From the NCBI GenBank assembly GCA_018645535.1, contig JABGWN010000111.1, forward strand, positions 1 to 11,180: a stretch of DNA of 11,180 nucleotides. Direction: 5' to 3'. Below, piece after piece: positions 1 to 7,460 of this stretch. The DNA comes from Methanobacteriota archaeon (GTDB lineage: Archaea; Thermoplasmatota; Poseidoniia; Poseidoniales; Poseidoniaceae). The notes below the pieces were generated by a model that worked only from the letters and a program-made list of their open reading frames with translations, searched no databases and was not told where the DNA came from. Position numbers and translations under genes: made by a program. Positions within the stretch are counted from its first letter, which is position 1, and each line of letters begins with the position of its first letter.

Positions 1-95
1 AGAATACGGTTGTTTGGAACACCGCCAATAAACTTGCGTCGTGTGTAAGCAGGTCCTTTGAGTCGGCGGTACATTGATGCGGGTTTACGTGCCAT
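1..95 (-). CDS. rpl10e: 50S ribosomal protein L10e, N-terminal part (cut by window edge)
   Basis: This is the first 31 codons of a gene that continues off the left edge. The product begins MARKPASMYRRLKGPAY and goes on through TRRKFIGGVPNNRI, which is the conserved start of archaeal/eukaryotic L10e, the counterpart of bacterial L16. L10e is a large-subunit protein near the A-site tRNA and the peptidyl-transferase centre. The basic N-terminus and the PAYTRR...GGVP pattern are the basis for the call. The ATG at 95-93 is preceded on the minus strand by AGGAG (plus-strand 104-108) with an 8-nt spacer, which supports this start. It diverges from the membrane-protein gene to the right. This gene is one of the clearest signs that the DNA is archaeal. 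Confidence is limited only by the truncation. Confidence 0.9.
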   Translation of the reverse strand, partial: MARKPASMYRRLKGPAYTRRKFIGGVPNNRI

Positions 96-103
96 AACAT
101 CTA

Positions 104-108
104 CTCCT
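104..108 (-). promoter_or_regulatory. Shine-Dalgarno site of rpl10e
   Basis: On the minus strand this reads AGGAG, 8 nt before the rpl10e ATG. It matches the archaeal anti-SD and fixes the start of the partial gene. Confidence 0.55.
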
Positions 109-162
109 AGCATCCATGCGACTAATGTTTCCCTTATCATCCCTCCGATGTATTCCTAAGAA

Positions 163-170
163 CATATTTT
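163..170 (-). promoter_or_regulatory. Candidate TATA box for rpl10e
   Basis: The minus strand reads AAAATATG inside a short A/T-rich patch, about 70 bp upstream of the rpl10e start. An archaeal TATA box lies about 25 bp before the transcript start, so this would give a leader of roughly 45 nt that includes the SD. It is a composition-based guess. The divergent gene at 231 would need its own promoter in the same 135-bp gap; the T-rich run near 186-195 is the only candidate I see and it is weak. Confidence 0.3.
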
Positions 171-221
171 CGCAAAAAGATGATTGATTTTTAGAGCAAG
201 GAACATAATGGTTCAACGTTA

Positions 222-228
222 GGGGGTG
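222..228 (+). promoter_or_regulatory. Shine-Dalgarno site of the 410-aa membrane-protein gene
   Basis: GGGGGTG, two bases before the ATG at 231, resembles the archaeal SD consensus GGAGGTG with one mismatch. The spacing is short, but no other upstream start competes. Confidence 0.4.
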
Positions 229-230
229 TT

Positions 231-1463
231 ATGGCGAGCGGCTGGAGGAAGTTGCTCGAGGAAGAGTCAGAACATCAATGGCTCGCACTCGGGTTGTTTT
301 TGGTTTTCGTAGTCATAGGGGGATTCCTCATTGGCGGTACCCGCAATTTAGAGGGTATGGTTCTCGGAGTTGATTCAGACGAGAACTTCGCCTTTGACGG
401 TGGTCATCATATCGTTGAAATCGATTATCATGCCAACTCCGATTGGGATGGTGCACATTCCGCAATTGTATTGAATGGCTCTGGAATGAAGATGTATCAA
501 CAATTCTCTTCCGAAGATGTGAATGACATTCTCCCATTTGATGACGACCTCATAAGGGACGTTACCTTTTTTGGATCAGATGAAGACGGTGCAGTAACCT
601 ACTCGGCAGCTCCAAACACAATTACAACAGTTGTCAATGGTATGCCATCGAATCAAATCCTAGATGACGGAATGAGTTCCTCATTTAGTATCCAAGGGAT
701 GGCAACAGATACATCGGATACAATCCTCAATAATCGTGTTTTAATCACCTCTGAAGACGGAGGTTCAGGCATTCGAGGTTTGGGTCTTTCGGGAGTTACT
801 GTTTCATCTTCTCCCGACCCTTCAGTCTCTTGGACTGGTTTAGTTTACCTCGAAGATAACACCTACATTGCAACAGGTCTCGCCACCTATCATGACGACA
901 ACCCTGCTCAACTTGGCTCGAATATTGTCTTCGCTTACATTACTTGGTCAGGTGGTTCGACTGCTCCTCAAGTTCGAATATCGGCAGTTATGGATAAAGG
1001 AAGCGAAGTGCACTCGTTGACTCCAATGAAGGACGGTCTCGCAGCAGCAGCCTCAGATCGAGAGGTATTCATCATCTCAAAGGATTCAATTGAGAGTCAT
1101 AACATTACAGCAAAAGCGATGGTCTACGAACCATGTCAAGATCGACTTTGGTTTTTCGGTGAACTGGGAAGTAAATCTATTCTAAGGATGGATGTTGAAA
1201 CTGGTGAAGAGACAACAAAGAACTTGCAATATGCTTTACCACTGCAACCAACATTTGTTGTCATAGAAGGCGATTCGTTGTACATTCATGGGTACGATGC
1301 AAAGGGTGATTCCGATCGTCTATCATTGGATTTAACTCTCGAGGGTTCGATGTCTTCTGGACGTGGCTTCCTTAATTTCCTCTTCCTCTTCGCAGGAGTT
1401 TTGATGCTTGGAACTCAATTGTATACAATCATCGATCGTACTTTGTTGCAAAAGAAACGTTAG
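231..1463 (+). CDS. Membrane-anchored protein with large extracytoplasmic domain, unknown function
   Basis: I do not recognise this 410-aa protein. It has two predicted membrane segments, one near each end: about residues 17-36 (WLALGLFLVFVVIGGFLIGG) and about 379-401. Positive residues lie just outside both (WRK before the first; R403 and KKR at the C-terminus), so both tails are probably cytoplasmic and residues about 40-375 face outward. The exposed part is acidic and rich in Ser, Gly, Asp and short beta-strand-like stretches (for example VFIISKD, RLWFFGELG, DSLYIHGYD). These recur irregularly and would suit a beta-propeller-like fold, but I cannot prove repeats. I see no cysteine pairs, metal motif or protease motif. 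It lies between divergent rpl10e and mutS and is separated from mutS by 75 bp, so a functional link to repair is not implied. A surface sensor or envelope-assembly role is only a guess. Confidence 0.8.
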   Translation: MASGWRKLLEEESEHQWLALGLFLVFVVIGGFLIGGTRNLEGMVLGVDSDENFAFDGGHHIVEIDYHANSDWDGAHSAIVLNGSGMKMYQQFSSEDVNDILPFDDDLIRDVTFFGSDEDGAVTYSAAPNTITTVVNGMPSNQILDDGMSSSFSIQGMATDTSDTILNNRVLITSEDGGSGIRGLGLSGVTVSSSPDPSVSWTGLVYLEDNTYIATGLATYHDDNPAQLGSNIVFAYITWSGGSTAPQVRISAVMDKGSEVHSLTPMKDGLAAAASDREVFIISKDSIESHNITAKAMVYEPCQDRLWFFGELGSKSILRMDVETGEETTKNLQYALPLQPTFVVIEGDSLYIHGYDAKGDSDRLSLDLTLEGSMSSGRGFLNFLFLFAGVLMLGTQLYTIIDRTLLQKKR

Positions 1464-1469
1464 GATAAC

Positions 1470-1501
1470 GTTCGCGGCGAACCTTAATGATGCCTCGGCA
1501 T
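1470..1501. repeat. Two short inverted repeats between the membrane-protein gene and mutS
   Basis: GTTCG-CGG-CGAAC (1470-1482) begins 7 nt after the stop codon, and ATGCC-TC-GGCAT (1490-1501) follows. Each could form a small hairpin of 4-5 bp. They are too weak to call a terminator, and archaeal termination usually depends on T-runs, which are absent here. They may be part of the mutS leader. Confidence 0.3.
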
Positions 1502-1524
1502 TACCATCCAATCGGTTAGTGTCC

Positions 1525-1532
1525 GAGGAGGC
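1525..1532 (+). promoter_or_regulatory. Shine-Dalgarno site of mutS
   Basis: GAGGAGGC ends 6 nt before the ATG at 1539. It supports that start over the in-frame ATGs at 1554 and 1557, which lie too far from it. Confidence 0.55.
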
Positions 1533-1538
1533 GAGTAG

Positions 1539-4172
1539 ATGACAAAGAGGAGCATGATGGACCAATTCCACGAACTAAAGGAAGAGAATCCGGGGACCGT
1601 TCTTTTCTTCCGAATGGGTGATTTCTATGAATTGTTTCACGAAGACGCTGAAATCGGTTCTGAAGCCATGGGTCTAGCACTTACATCTAGGGATAAGAAT
1701 GCAGAAAATCCAATCCCTATGGCTGGTTTCCCTTGGCATCAACTCGAGGACAATCTGCGGAAAATGTTGCGTGCTGGCCACAAAGTCACAGTTGCGGAGC
1801 AGGAGCAGGAACTAAGGGAAGGTGCAAAACTGCTCGAGCGAGTTGTAACAAGAGTCTACACGCCTGGTTCTCTCTACGAAGAATCACTCATTGGTACGGA
1901 TTCCTCAGCTCTTCTATGTGCCCTTTCTGTAGCAGCAGATTCCGTTGCAGTTTCAATGATCGACGCCTCAACAGGTCAAGCATGGGCGACAACACATGAA
2001 GGGGATGGTAGATGGGCCTCGATACATGATGAAGTATTACGCTGGAGCCCGAGTGAACTTGTACTTACTTTGTCCGATTCCAAGGATGATGAAGTCCTTC
2101 ATTTGATTTCATTACTTGATTCGATCATCATCAGTCAACATGCAGCTCCAGCAAAACGCTCTCTTGAGAAATTAAAGAAGATGTTATCTGTAAATGACCT
2201 TGGACATCTTGACTTAGACGATTCGCCTTTAGCTCTCCAAGCCACTGCTCTTGCAGCAGACTACCTTGCTACAGTTCATCGACACGATGATATCGCAATC
2301 AGTGATGTCGAAATTCAAGAAACTTCGGAGGGTATGGTACTTGATCAAACCACGCTTCGAAACTTGGAGATTACCCAAACACTCGCCGGAGAATTCGAGG
2401 GTTCTCTTCTCTGGTCAATGAATAAATGTAGGACTGCAATGGGGCGCCGCTGCTTGAAATCATGGCTTTTGCGTCCTCTTTCGAATGTCTCGGCCATCGA
2501 AGCAAGGCATTCTGCTGTAACTTCTCTGATGCGCTCTTCCAAACGTCTGGATTTGTTGAGAGAATGCCTGAAAGGGATGCTCGATATCGAACGTTTGTCG
2601 ACACAATTGAACTATCAACGCTCAAACGCTCGTGACCTCCTTGCAACAGCGAATGCAATCGAACGGCTTCCTGCTATCAAACGACTTTGTCTTGAGACTG
2701 AGGACGGTCTACTCATGCATCTGGTTGAGGATTTGGATGCGCTCACAGATGTTGCAGAAACAATCCATCGAACCTTGGTTGATGAAGTCCCATTGAGCCT
2801 AAGAGATGGTGGGCTAATCCGAAAAGGAATTCATGAAGAATTAGATCGCTACAGGTCAGCCTCTGAACTTGGACATACTTGGTTTAAAGATCTTGAAACA
2901 AAATACCGTCAAGAGTTGGGTATCCCGAGTTTGAAAGTAAAGAACAACCGTCAAATTGGATGGTTTATTGAAGTGACTGCGACTCATTCATCTAAGGTTC
3001 CTGAAGAGTGGAAACGCAAACAGCAGATGACCAATGGAGACCGCTGGGTAACAGATGATTTACTTGAGCAAGATGATTTATTACTCACTGCGGAGAGTAA
3101 ATCGAAAGCAATTGAATATCGTCTGTTTTGTGAATTGAGAGATGATATTCGTGGCCATGCAAACCATCTCGCGCAGATTGCTTCACGTGTTGCATCCATC
3201 GATGTGTTACAATGTTTTTCAGCGACTGCACGCCAACGTTCATGGGTAAAACCCTCTATTGTTTCGGGCAAAAAAATGCATCTTGAACAAGCACGACACC
3301 CCGTTCTTGAAGCACAACAGGGTTTTGTTCCGAATGATGCTATGATGGATGAGAAGAGAAGGTTTCTGTTGATTACAGGTCCAAATATGGGCGGTAAATC
3401 GACTTACTTAAGGACGGTTGCTCTTGTGTCAATTCTCGCCCAAGCAGGAAGTCTTGTGCCTGCTGAGAAGGCGAAAATAGGACTCGTTGATCGAATCTTT
3501 ACCAGAGTTGGTGCAAGCGATGATTTGAGAAGAGGTCGTTCAACATTCATGATGGAAATGATCGAAGTAGCCCATATCCTTCGTCGAGCAACACCACAAT
3601 CCCTGCTACTATTGGATGAAATTGGAAGAGGAACATCAACCTTCGATGGTCTCTCTCTTGCTTGGGCAGTCACAGAAGATGTTTGTAATCGAATTGGAGC
3701 TCGCAGTCTCTTCGCCACTCATTACCACCAACTTGTTGGATTGGAATCTGAAATCAATGGTCTGGCGAATGTTCATGTTCAGGTGGCACAAAAAGATGGT
3801 ACTCTGCATTTCCTCCATACAGTGGCTGATGGCCCATGCGATGAATCATATGGAATTCAAGTGGCAGCCCTAGCAGGTTTACCACGTCCTGTGGTCGAAC
3901 GTGCCTCTGATCTTCTTGCTTTCCTTGAACAACAAGCCCAAGGAGCAAAGGCTGGTAGAGATGGAGCGCCCCAAACACGGGAGGCAGGCCAGTCCTCTTT
4001 GCTGGGATATTTCGCAGCGGCTGCAATGCAGACAACAGAATTTACGTCCACTGGCCCTTCACAACTAGAACAATCTGTGCTGGACAAATTAAGCGATGTC
4101 AATCTTGATGATTTATCTCCACGAGATGCTTACAAGTTGTTAGAAGATCTTCAAACAAAACTGGAGGGATGA
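1539..4172 (+). CDS. mutS: DNA mismatch repair protein MutS (MutS1 type) with a C-terminal PIP-box-like motif
   Basis: MutS binds mismatches and small loops in DNA and, in an ATP-dependent step, recruits MutL. At 877 aa it is close to the bacterial MutS1 length (E. coli 853). The mismatch-binding Phe-X-Glu is F29-Y30-E31 in GDFYELF. The connector, core and clamp domains follow. The ABC-type ATPase has Walker A GPNMGGKST (614-622, K620), Walker B LLLLDE (D693, E694) followed by the signature-like IGRGTSTFDG, and the ATHYHQL histidine H728. These positions coincide with E. coli numbering. The dimerisation helix-turn-helix is near YGIQVAALAGLP. A flexible linker then carries QSSLLGYF (818-825), and a C-terminal helical region (LDDLSPRDAYKLLEDL) resembles the bacterial tetramerisation domain. 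No domain is missing. It is translationally coupled to mutL. The domain set is of bacterial MutS1 type, suggesting old transfer into an archaeal genome. Confidence 0.97.
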   Translation: MTKRSMMDQFHELKEENPGTVLFFRMGDFYELFHEDAEIGSEAMGLALTSRDKNAENPIPMAGFPWHQLEDNLRKMLRAGHKVTVAEQEQELREGAKLLERVVTRVYTPGSLYEESLIGTDSSALLCALSVAADSVAVSMIDASTGQAWATTHEGDGRWASIHDEVLRWSPSELVLTLSDSKDDEVLHLISLLDSIIISQHAAPAKRSLEKLKKMLSVNDLGHLDLDDSPLALQATALAADYLATVHRHDDIAISDVEIQETSEGMVLDQTTLRNLEITQTLAGEFEGSLLWSMNKCRTAMGRRCLKSWLLRPLSNVSAIEARHSAVTSLMRSSKRLDLLRECLKGMLDIERLSTQLNYQRSNARDLLATANAIERLPAIKRLCLETEDGLLMHLVEDLDALTDVAETIHRTLVDEVPLSLRDGGLIRKGIHEELDRYRSASELGHTWFKDLETKYRQELGIPSLKVKNNRQIGWFIEVTATHSSKVPEEWKRKQQMTNGDRWVTDDLLEQDDLLLTAESKSKAIEYRLFCELRDDIRGHANHLAQIASRVASIDVLQCFSATARQRSWVKPSIVSGKKMHLEQARHPVLEAQQGFVPNDAMMDEKRRFLLITGPNMGGKSTYLRTVALVSILAQAGSLVPAEKAKIGLVDRIFTRVGASDDLRRGRSTFMMEMIEVAHILRRATPQSLLLLDEIGRGTSTFDGLSLAWAVTEDVCNRIGARSLFATHYHQLVGLESEINGLANVHVQVAQKDGTLHFLHTVADGPCDESYGIQVAALAGLPRPVVERASDLLAFLEQQAQGAKAGRDGAPQTREAGQSSLLGYFAAAAMQTTEFTSTGPSQLEQSVLDKLSDVNLDDLSPRDAYKLLEDLQTKLEG
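3990..4013 (+). other. PIP-box-like PCNA-binding motif within MutS (Q818-F825)
   Basis: The codons encode QSSLLGYF, which fits the PIP-box pattern Q-x-x-(L/I/M)-x-x-(F/Y)-(F/Y) exactly. It sits in the linker after the ATPase and before the final helical domain, where E. coli MutS has its beta-clamp motif QMSLL (812-816). Eukaryotic MSH6 and MSH3 carry PIP boxes, but at their N-termini. The motif match is seen; PCNA binding is inferred. Confidence 0.7.
4163..4167 (+). promoter_or_regulatory. Shine-Dalgarno site of mutL inside the end of mutS
   Basis: GGAGG lies within the last codons of mutS, 9 nt before the mutL ATG at 4177. Ribosomes finishing mutS would be placed directly on it, so coupled translation of the two genes is expected. 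Confidence 0.65.
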
Positions 4173-4176
4173 TTGA

Positions 4177-6147
4177 ATGAGCGAACCAAACAGAATTCAG
4201 CAACTTGATGAGAAAACGATTGGTCATATTTCTGCAGGTGAAGTTGTTGAACGTCCAGCGCAAGTTGTCAAAGAACTTCTTGAGAATTCACTTGATGCAG
4301 GCTCCACTTCGATTCATGTTGTTATTGAAAGAGGTGGTTTTGATAAGATACAAATCGAAGACAACGGGAGCGGAATTCACCAAGAAGACCTCGCCCTTTC
4401 TCTCGATCGGCATGCAACGTCGAAAATGAAATCTCCAGAAGATCTCAATGAGATTTACACGCTTGGCTTTCGAGGAGAGGCTCTTGCAAGTATCGGAATG
4501 GTCTCAAAACTTACAGTCGCCTCTCGGCCAGATGGCCAAGAAGGTCGTAGTATCAACATGGAGGATGGCGACAAAGGAGAGATTGAACCATCTGGAATGG
4601 CAAAAGGAACTGTAGTTACAGTTGAACATCTCTTCGAAAATACTCCCGTCCGATTAGGTTTTCAACGTCGACCTGCAACGGAACATGCAAGAATCGTAGA
4701 GGTTGTTGTCGCTCATGCAATTGCCCATCCAGATGTTGGTTTCCGATGTACTATTGATGGACGTTCTACTCTTCATTTGCCAAAAGTCGAGACAATTGAA
4801 GATCGCTTGTATGATGTTTTAGGAGGTCAGTCTTCTTCTCTGCTTCATCTTCAACAGCCCGATGATGATGCGAGCGTCCCAGGGGATGAAACATGGTCAG
4901 GTTACATCAGTACTCCAGATATTTCGAGAGGCAAGGGGGATGAGATTCACATTCTGGTAAACGGTAGGCCCGTTGCATCAACACCTTTTCATCAAGCAAT
5001 ACGAAGAGGTTACCGTACCCGTTTGATGCAGGGCAGGCACCCTGTAACAGTTCTTCACCTTGAAGTTCCTGCTAATGAGGTGGATGTAAACGTCCATCCT
5101 ACGAAAAGAGAAGTGAGGCTGCGTCATTCATGGCGAGTCCTCGAACGTCTTGAGCGAGCCATTGCTCATACTCTTGCGTCCTCTCCGACTCAACCTGATC
5201 CAAGTGGTGAACTTCAAGGACTGGAAGGTCTTTCTCAACAGTCTATAGAAAAGCCAATACAAGAACTTCTTGTCCCTAAAGTCGAAGAGACAAATCTTCA
5301 GGAAACACCAGCTCCACCAGCATGGGCACTCGCAGCAGGAACTCAACTCAATCTTGTTGGGAAGGTTGCTGAAGAACCAATCGACAATGATGAGAAGTTA
5401 CGTCCACAATCAACAGCAGCATCTGCTCAAAAATTGTTACCTGGAATGGATTCATCCCCAATGGCCCCAGCTCTTTCTAAGGAAGAACGGGCATTGCACC
5501 GACACGCAGGTCTTGGTGGAAGTATTCTTCCAAGCGAAGAGTCACCATTGAAATTCACTGGGAACGATTTACCAAAGATGGAACCATTGTCGCAATTTGC
5601 TGATTCGTATATTCTTGCGCAAGCAGGAGAGGAACTCCTTTTGATTGACCAGCATGCTTTACATGAGCGCATTCGATACGAACGCCTTCGACATGATCCA
5701 ACGATTTGGGAGCCACAACCTCGTTTGGTGCCTACAACTATCCAGTTCAATTTGACTCAACAAGCACGATTGGAAGCATCTATGGAGAAATTGAATGACC
5801 TTGGATTTTCACTTGAACATCAATCAGACGAAGAGTGGCATGTTCTTCAAGCGCCTCGCCTTCTCGATGGCGATGAAATCCAGCCGTTTTTATTTGATCT
5901 CCTACAGGATGTAAGCGAGGATGGAGCTCCTCTGGAAACGATTGAACGGAGAAAAGACCATTTGGCATTCCTCAATGCCTGCAGAGGTGCTGTAAAAGCA
6001 AATGACGAGTTGAGCATTGCTGAAATGCGTCGTTTACTCGATGATATGCGTCATGTTCCAAATCCATGGGCTTGCGTCCATGGCCGCCCAACAGCACTTC
6101 GTCTATCTCTGGACTCCCTTGACAAGCACTTCGGTAGGCACGGTTGA
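4177..6147 (+). CDS. mutL: DNA mismatch repair protein MutL, endonuclease type
   Basis: MutL couples mismatch detection by MutS to strand incision. The N-terminal GHKL ATPase is complete: ISAGEVVERP then KELLENSLDAG (E33, N37), DNGSGI (D62), HATSKM and GFRGEALASIG (98-107). A variable linker runs from about 340 to 470. The C-terminal domain has the metal-binding endonuclease motif DQHA(X)2E(X)4E (D491 to E502), the companion motifs ACRGAVKAND (601-610) and CVHGRPT (633-639), and the sliding-clamp motif QPRLVP (514-519). By family knowledge this is the nicking type found in organisms without MutH, as in B. subtilis MutL and eukaryotic PMS2/Pms1, not the E. coli type. The length, 656 aa, is normal. 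It starts 4 bp after mutS with a strong SD, and its last 45 bp overlap the convergent aroA gene. Confidence 0.97.
   Translation: MSEPNRIQQLDEKTIGHISAGEVVERPAQVVKELLENSLDAGSTSIHVVIERGGFDKIQIEDNGSGIHQEDLALSLDRHATSKMKSPEDLNEIYTLGFRGEALASIGMVSKLTVASRPDGQEGRSINMEDGDKGEIEPSGMAKGTVVTVEHLFENTPVRLGFQRRPATEHARIVEVVVAHAIAHPDVGFRCTIDGRSTLHLPKVETIEDRLYDVLGGQSSSLLHLQQPDDDASVPGDETWSGYISTPDISRGKGDEIHILVNGRPVASTPFHQAIRRGYRTRLMQGRHPVTVLHLEVPANEVDVNVHPTKREVRLRHSWRVLERLERAIAHTLASSPTQPDPSGELQGLEGLSQQSIEKPIQELLVPKVEETNLQETPAPPAWALAAGTQLNLVGKVAEEPIDNDEKLRPQSTAASAQKLLPGMDSSPMAPALSKEERALHRHAGLGGSILPSEESPLKFTGNDLPKMEPLSQFADSYILAQAGEELLLIDQHALHERIRYERLRHDPTIWEPQPRLVPTTIQFNLTQQARLEASMEKLNDLGFSLEHQSDEEWHVLQAPRLLDGDEIQPFLFDLLQDVSEDGAPLETIERRKDHLAFLNACRGAVKANDELSIAEMRRLLDDMRHVPNPWACVHGRPTALRLSLDSLDKHFGRHG
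5716..5733 (+). other. Sliding-clamp-binding motif Qx2LxP in MutL (Q514-P519)
   Basis: QPRLVP matches the conserved Q(X)2(L/I)XP of the MutL regulatory subdomain. In bacteria this motif touches the beta clamp (B. subtilis QEMIVP); the yeast Pms1 form QRLIAP has been linked to PCNA. It lies 12 residues after the end of the endonuclease motif. The pattern is seen; which clamp it binds is inferred. Confidence 0.65.
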
Positions 6148-7455
6148 AAGCCTGTCGAGGAAGTAAGGATCTGCGACTCGGTGAAGTCGAGGGCCCTCTA
6201 CTGTTGCTCCAACCTTTGTTGCCAAAAGAACTGCAGTCATCTGAAGGCGGTGGTCTCCGAATGTCTCAACCATTGAGGTTGGTTTTTGAATCGACTGATT
6301 TCCTTGGATTGTAATTCCATCATCCTTTATTTGACATTCAATTCCAAATTGTTGAAGCATCTCAGCAGTTTTAGTAATCCTATTACTTTCTTTGAACATA
6401 GCATGGGCTGCACCTGAGATTGTACCTCCACCGGTCAAGGCGAGAATTGCAGAGAGCGGAGGTAGCAGGTCGTTTGCATCAATCAAATTGATGTCAACTG
6501 TGGCATAGGTCTTGGAAGGAGAAAGAATGTTTTCATTCAATAGAAGACCGATCTCAGGTAACATTTCCAATAACACTTCGTGGCCAATTGAGTCCTTTTC
6601 ATTTGGTAGATTTATTAGAGTAATTTCTCTGTTGGCAACAACGCAAGAAAGAGCAGTAAACGCCATCATCGAAGCATCTGGTGGCACTTCCCAGTTCTTT
6701 GGAGGAGTTGAGTTCCATGGTTGAACGATGACTTTGTCCCCATCTTGCTCAATGACGGCTCCGCATTCGATCATCAAATCCATTGTTAATTGTGCATGCC
6801 TCTTGCTTACTGAGTTGGAACTTCTCTCAATCATACATGGTTGTTGGATGCCCTCAGTTGCGAGCAATAAACTGGAAAAGGGCTGAGAGGAATTCGAAGT
6901 ATTGACTTTCACGTCATGGTTCCTCCATGGCCCTTGTAGAAGGACCGGAAGGCGTTCTTGTTCGGTCCCATAAGAGCATTCGACTCCCAGTGATTTCAGC
7001 GAATTTAACATGTCTTGGTGATCTCTGTTACGTAGGCTTGAGTCACCGTCAATCATAATCAAATGATTTGTTCTTGAAGCTAATCCAATTAAGAAACGTA
7101 ATGCAGTTCCAGAATTTCCTGCGTGTAAGACGCTCGGAGGGCGTACGAATCCTGAGATTCCAGGACTATTGATTGTCATTTTATCCTGGGTATGGGCGAT
7201 TTGGACACCAAGTTGTTCGAGACAACGAGCCATACTTTCTGGATCTTCACCTAGAGTTGTTATTCCAGTCAGTGTATGTTCATCCTTGCTCAATGCACAT
7301 AGATGCATCATTCGGATTAAATGACTCTTTGAAGGAGGGAGTTTCCATTCAGTGTCTAAGAGTGTAGTGTTTTCTTTTACATCAAGAGCCTCAATGTGGC
7401 TTGGACGATGCCCTTTTCCACGGTAATTCCACCGCTTTGTCCAACCCTTTGCCAT
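6103..7455 (-). CDS. aroA: 3-phosphoshikimate 1-carboxyvinyltransferase (EPSP synthase)
   Basis: The enzyme transfers the enolpyruvyl group of PEP to shikimate-3-phosphate, the sixth step of the shikimate pathway to aromatic amino acids. With the start chosen here it has 450 residues, slightly longer than the usual 425-440. Conserved segments in order are LPPSKSHLIR (39-48; K43, S44, R48), the PEP loop GNSGTALR (113-120), SSQPFSSLLLA, PPDASMMAF, NDLLPPLSA with the likely catalytic Asp in the archaeal-style form, FKESNRI, and GDHRLQMTA. The KESNR segment has Asn where most relatives have Asp. About 21 extra, mostly basic residues precede the E. coli-equivalent start. An in-frame ATG 42 bp further out (7497) lacks an SD, whereas this start has GGAG 5 nt upstream. 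The gene is convergent with mutL and divergent from moaA. Confidence 0.93.
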   Translation of the reverse strand: MAKGWTKRWNYRGKGHRPSHIEALDVKENTTLLDTEWKLPPSKSHLIRMMHLCALSKDEHTLTGITTLGEDPESMARCLEQLGVQIAHTQDKMTINSPGISGFVRPPSVLHAGNSGTALRFLIGLASRTNHLIMIDGDSSLRNRDHQDMLNSLKSLGVECSYGTEQERLPVLLQGPWRNHDVKVNTSNSSQPFSSLLLATEGIQQPCMIERSSNSVSKRHAQLTMDLMIECGAVIEQDGDKVIVQPWNSTPPKNWEVPPDASMMAFTALSCVVANREITLINLPNEKDSIGHEVLLEMLPEIGLLLNENILSPSKTYATVDINLIDANDLLPPLSAILALTGGGTISGAAHAMFKESNRITKTAEMLQQFGIECQIKDDGITIQGNQSIQKPTSMVETFGDHRLQMTAVLLATKVGATVEGPRLHRVADPYFLDRLSTVPTEVLVKGVQR

Positions 7456-7460
7456 ACCTA

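Noticed and set aside
1470..1501. Intrinsic terminator after the 410-aa gene
   Set aside because: The stems are only 4-5 bp and no T-run follows; kept as inverted repeats only.
1554..1559. Alternative mutS starts at 1554 and 1557
   Set aside because: The GAGGAGGC SD is correctly spaced for 1539 and too far from these. The choice hardly affects the protein.
4861..4871. GATGATGATG-type microrepeat in mutL as a phase-variable tract
   Set aside because: Only three units that simply encode Asp residues in a linker-like loop; no sign of frame variation.
5427..5750. Antisense open frame inside mutL (and similar ones inside mutS, moaA and the reductase gene)
   Set aside because: Each lies opposite a strongly conserved coding region, has no SD or family motif, and shows the low-complexity Ser/Arg/Cys-rich composition expected of shadow frames.
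1539..6147. The window is bacterial because it has mutS and mutL
   Set aside because: L10e, an archaeal pilin N-terminus, a GGR-family enzyme and archaeal-style AroA motifs (PPSKS, DLLP) all point to an archaeon, and MutS carries a PIP box; transfer of mutSL explains the exception.
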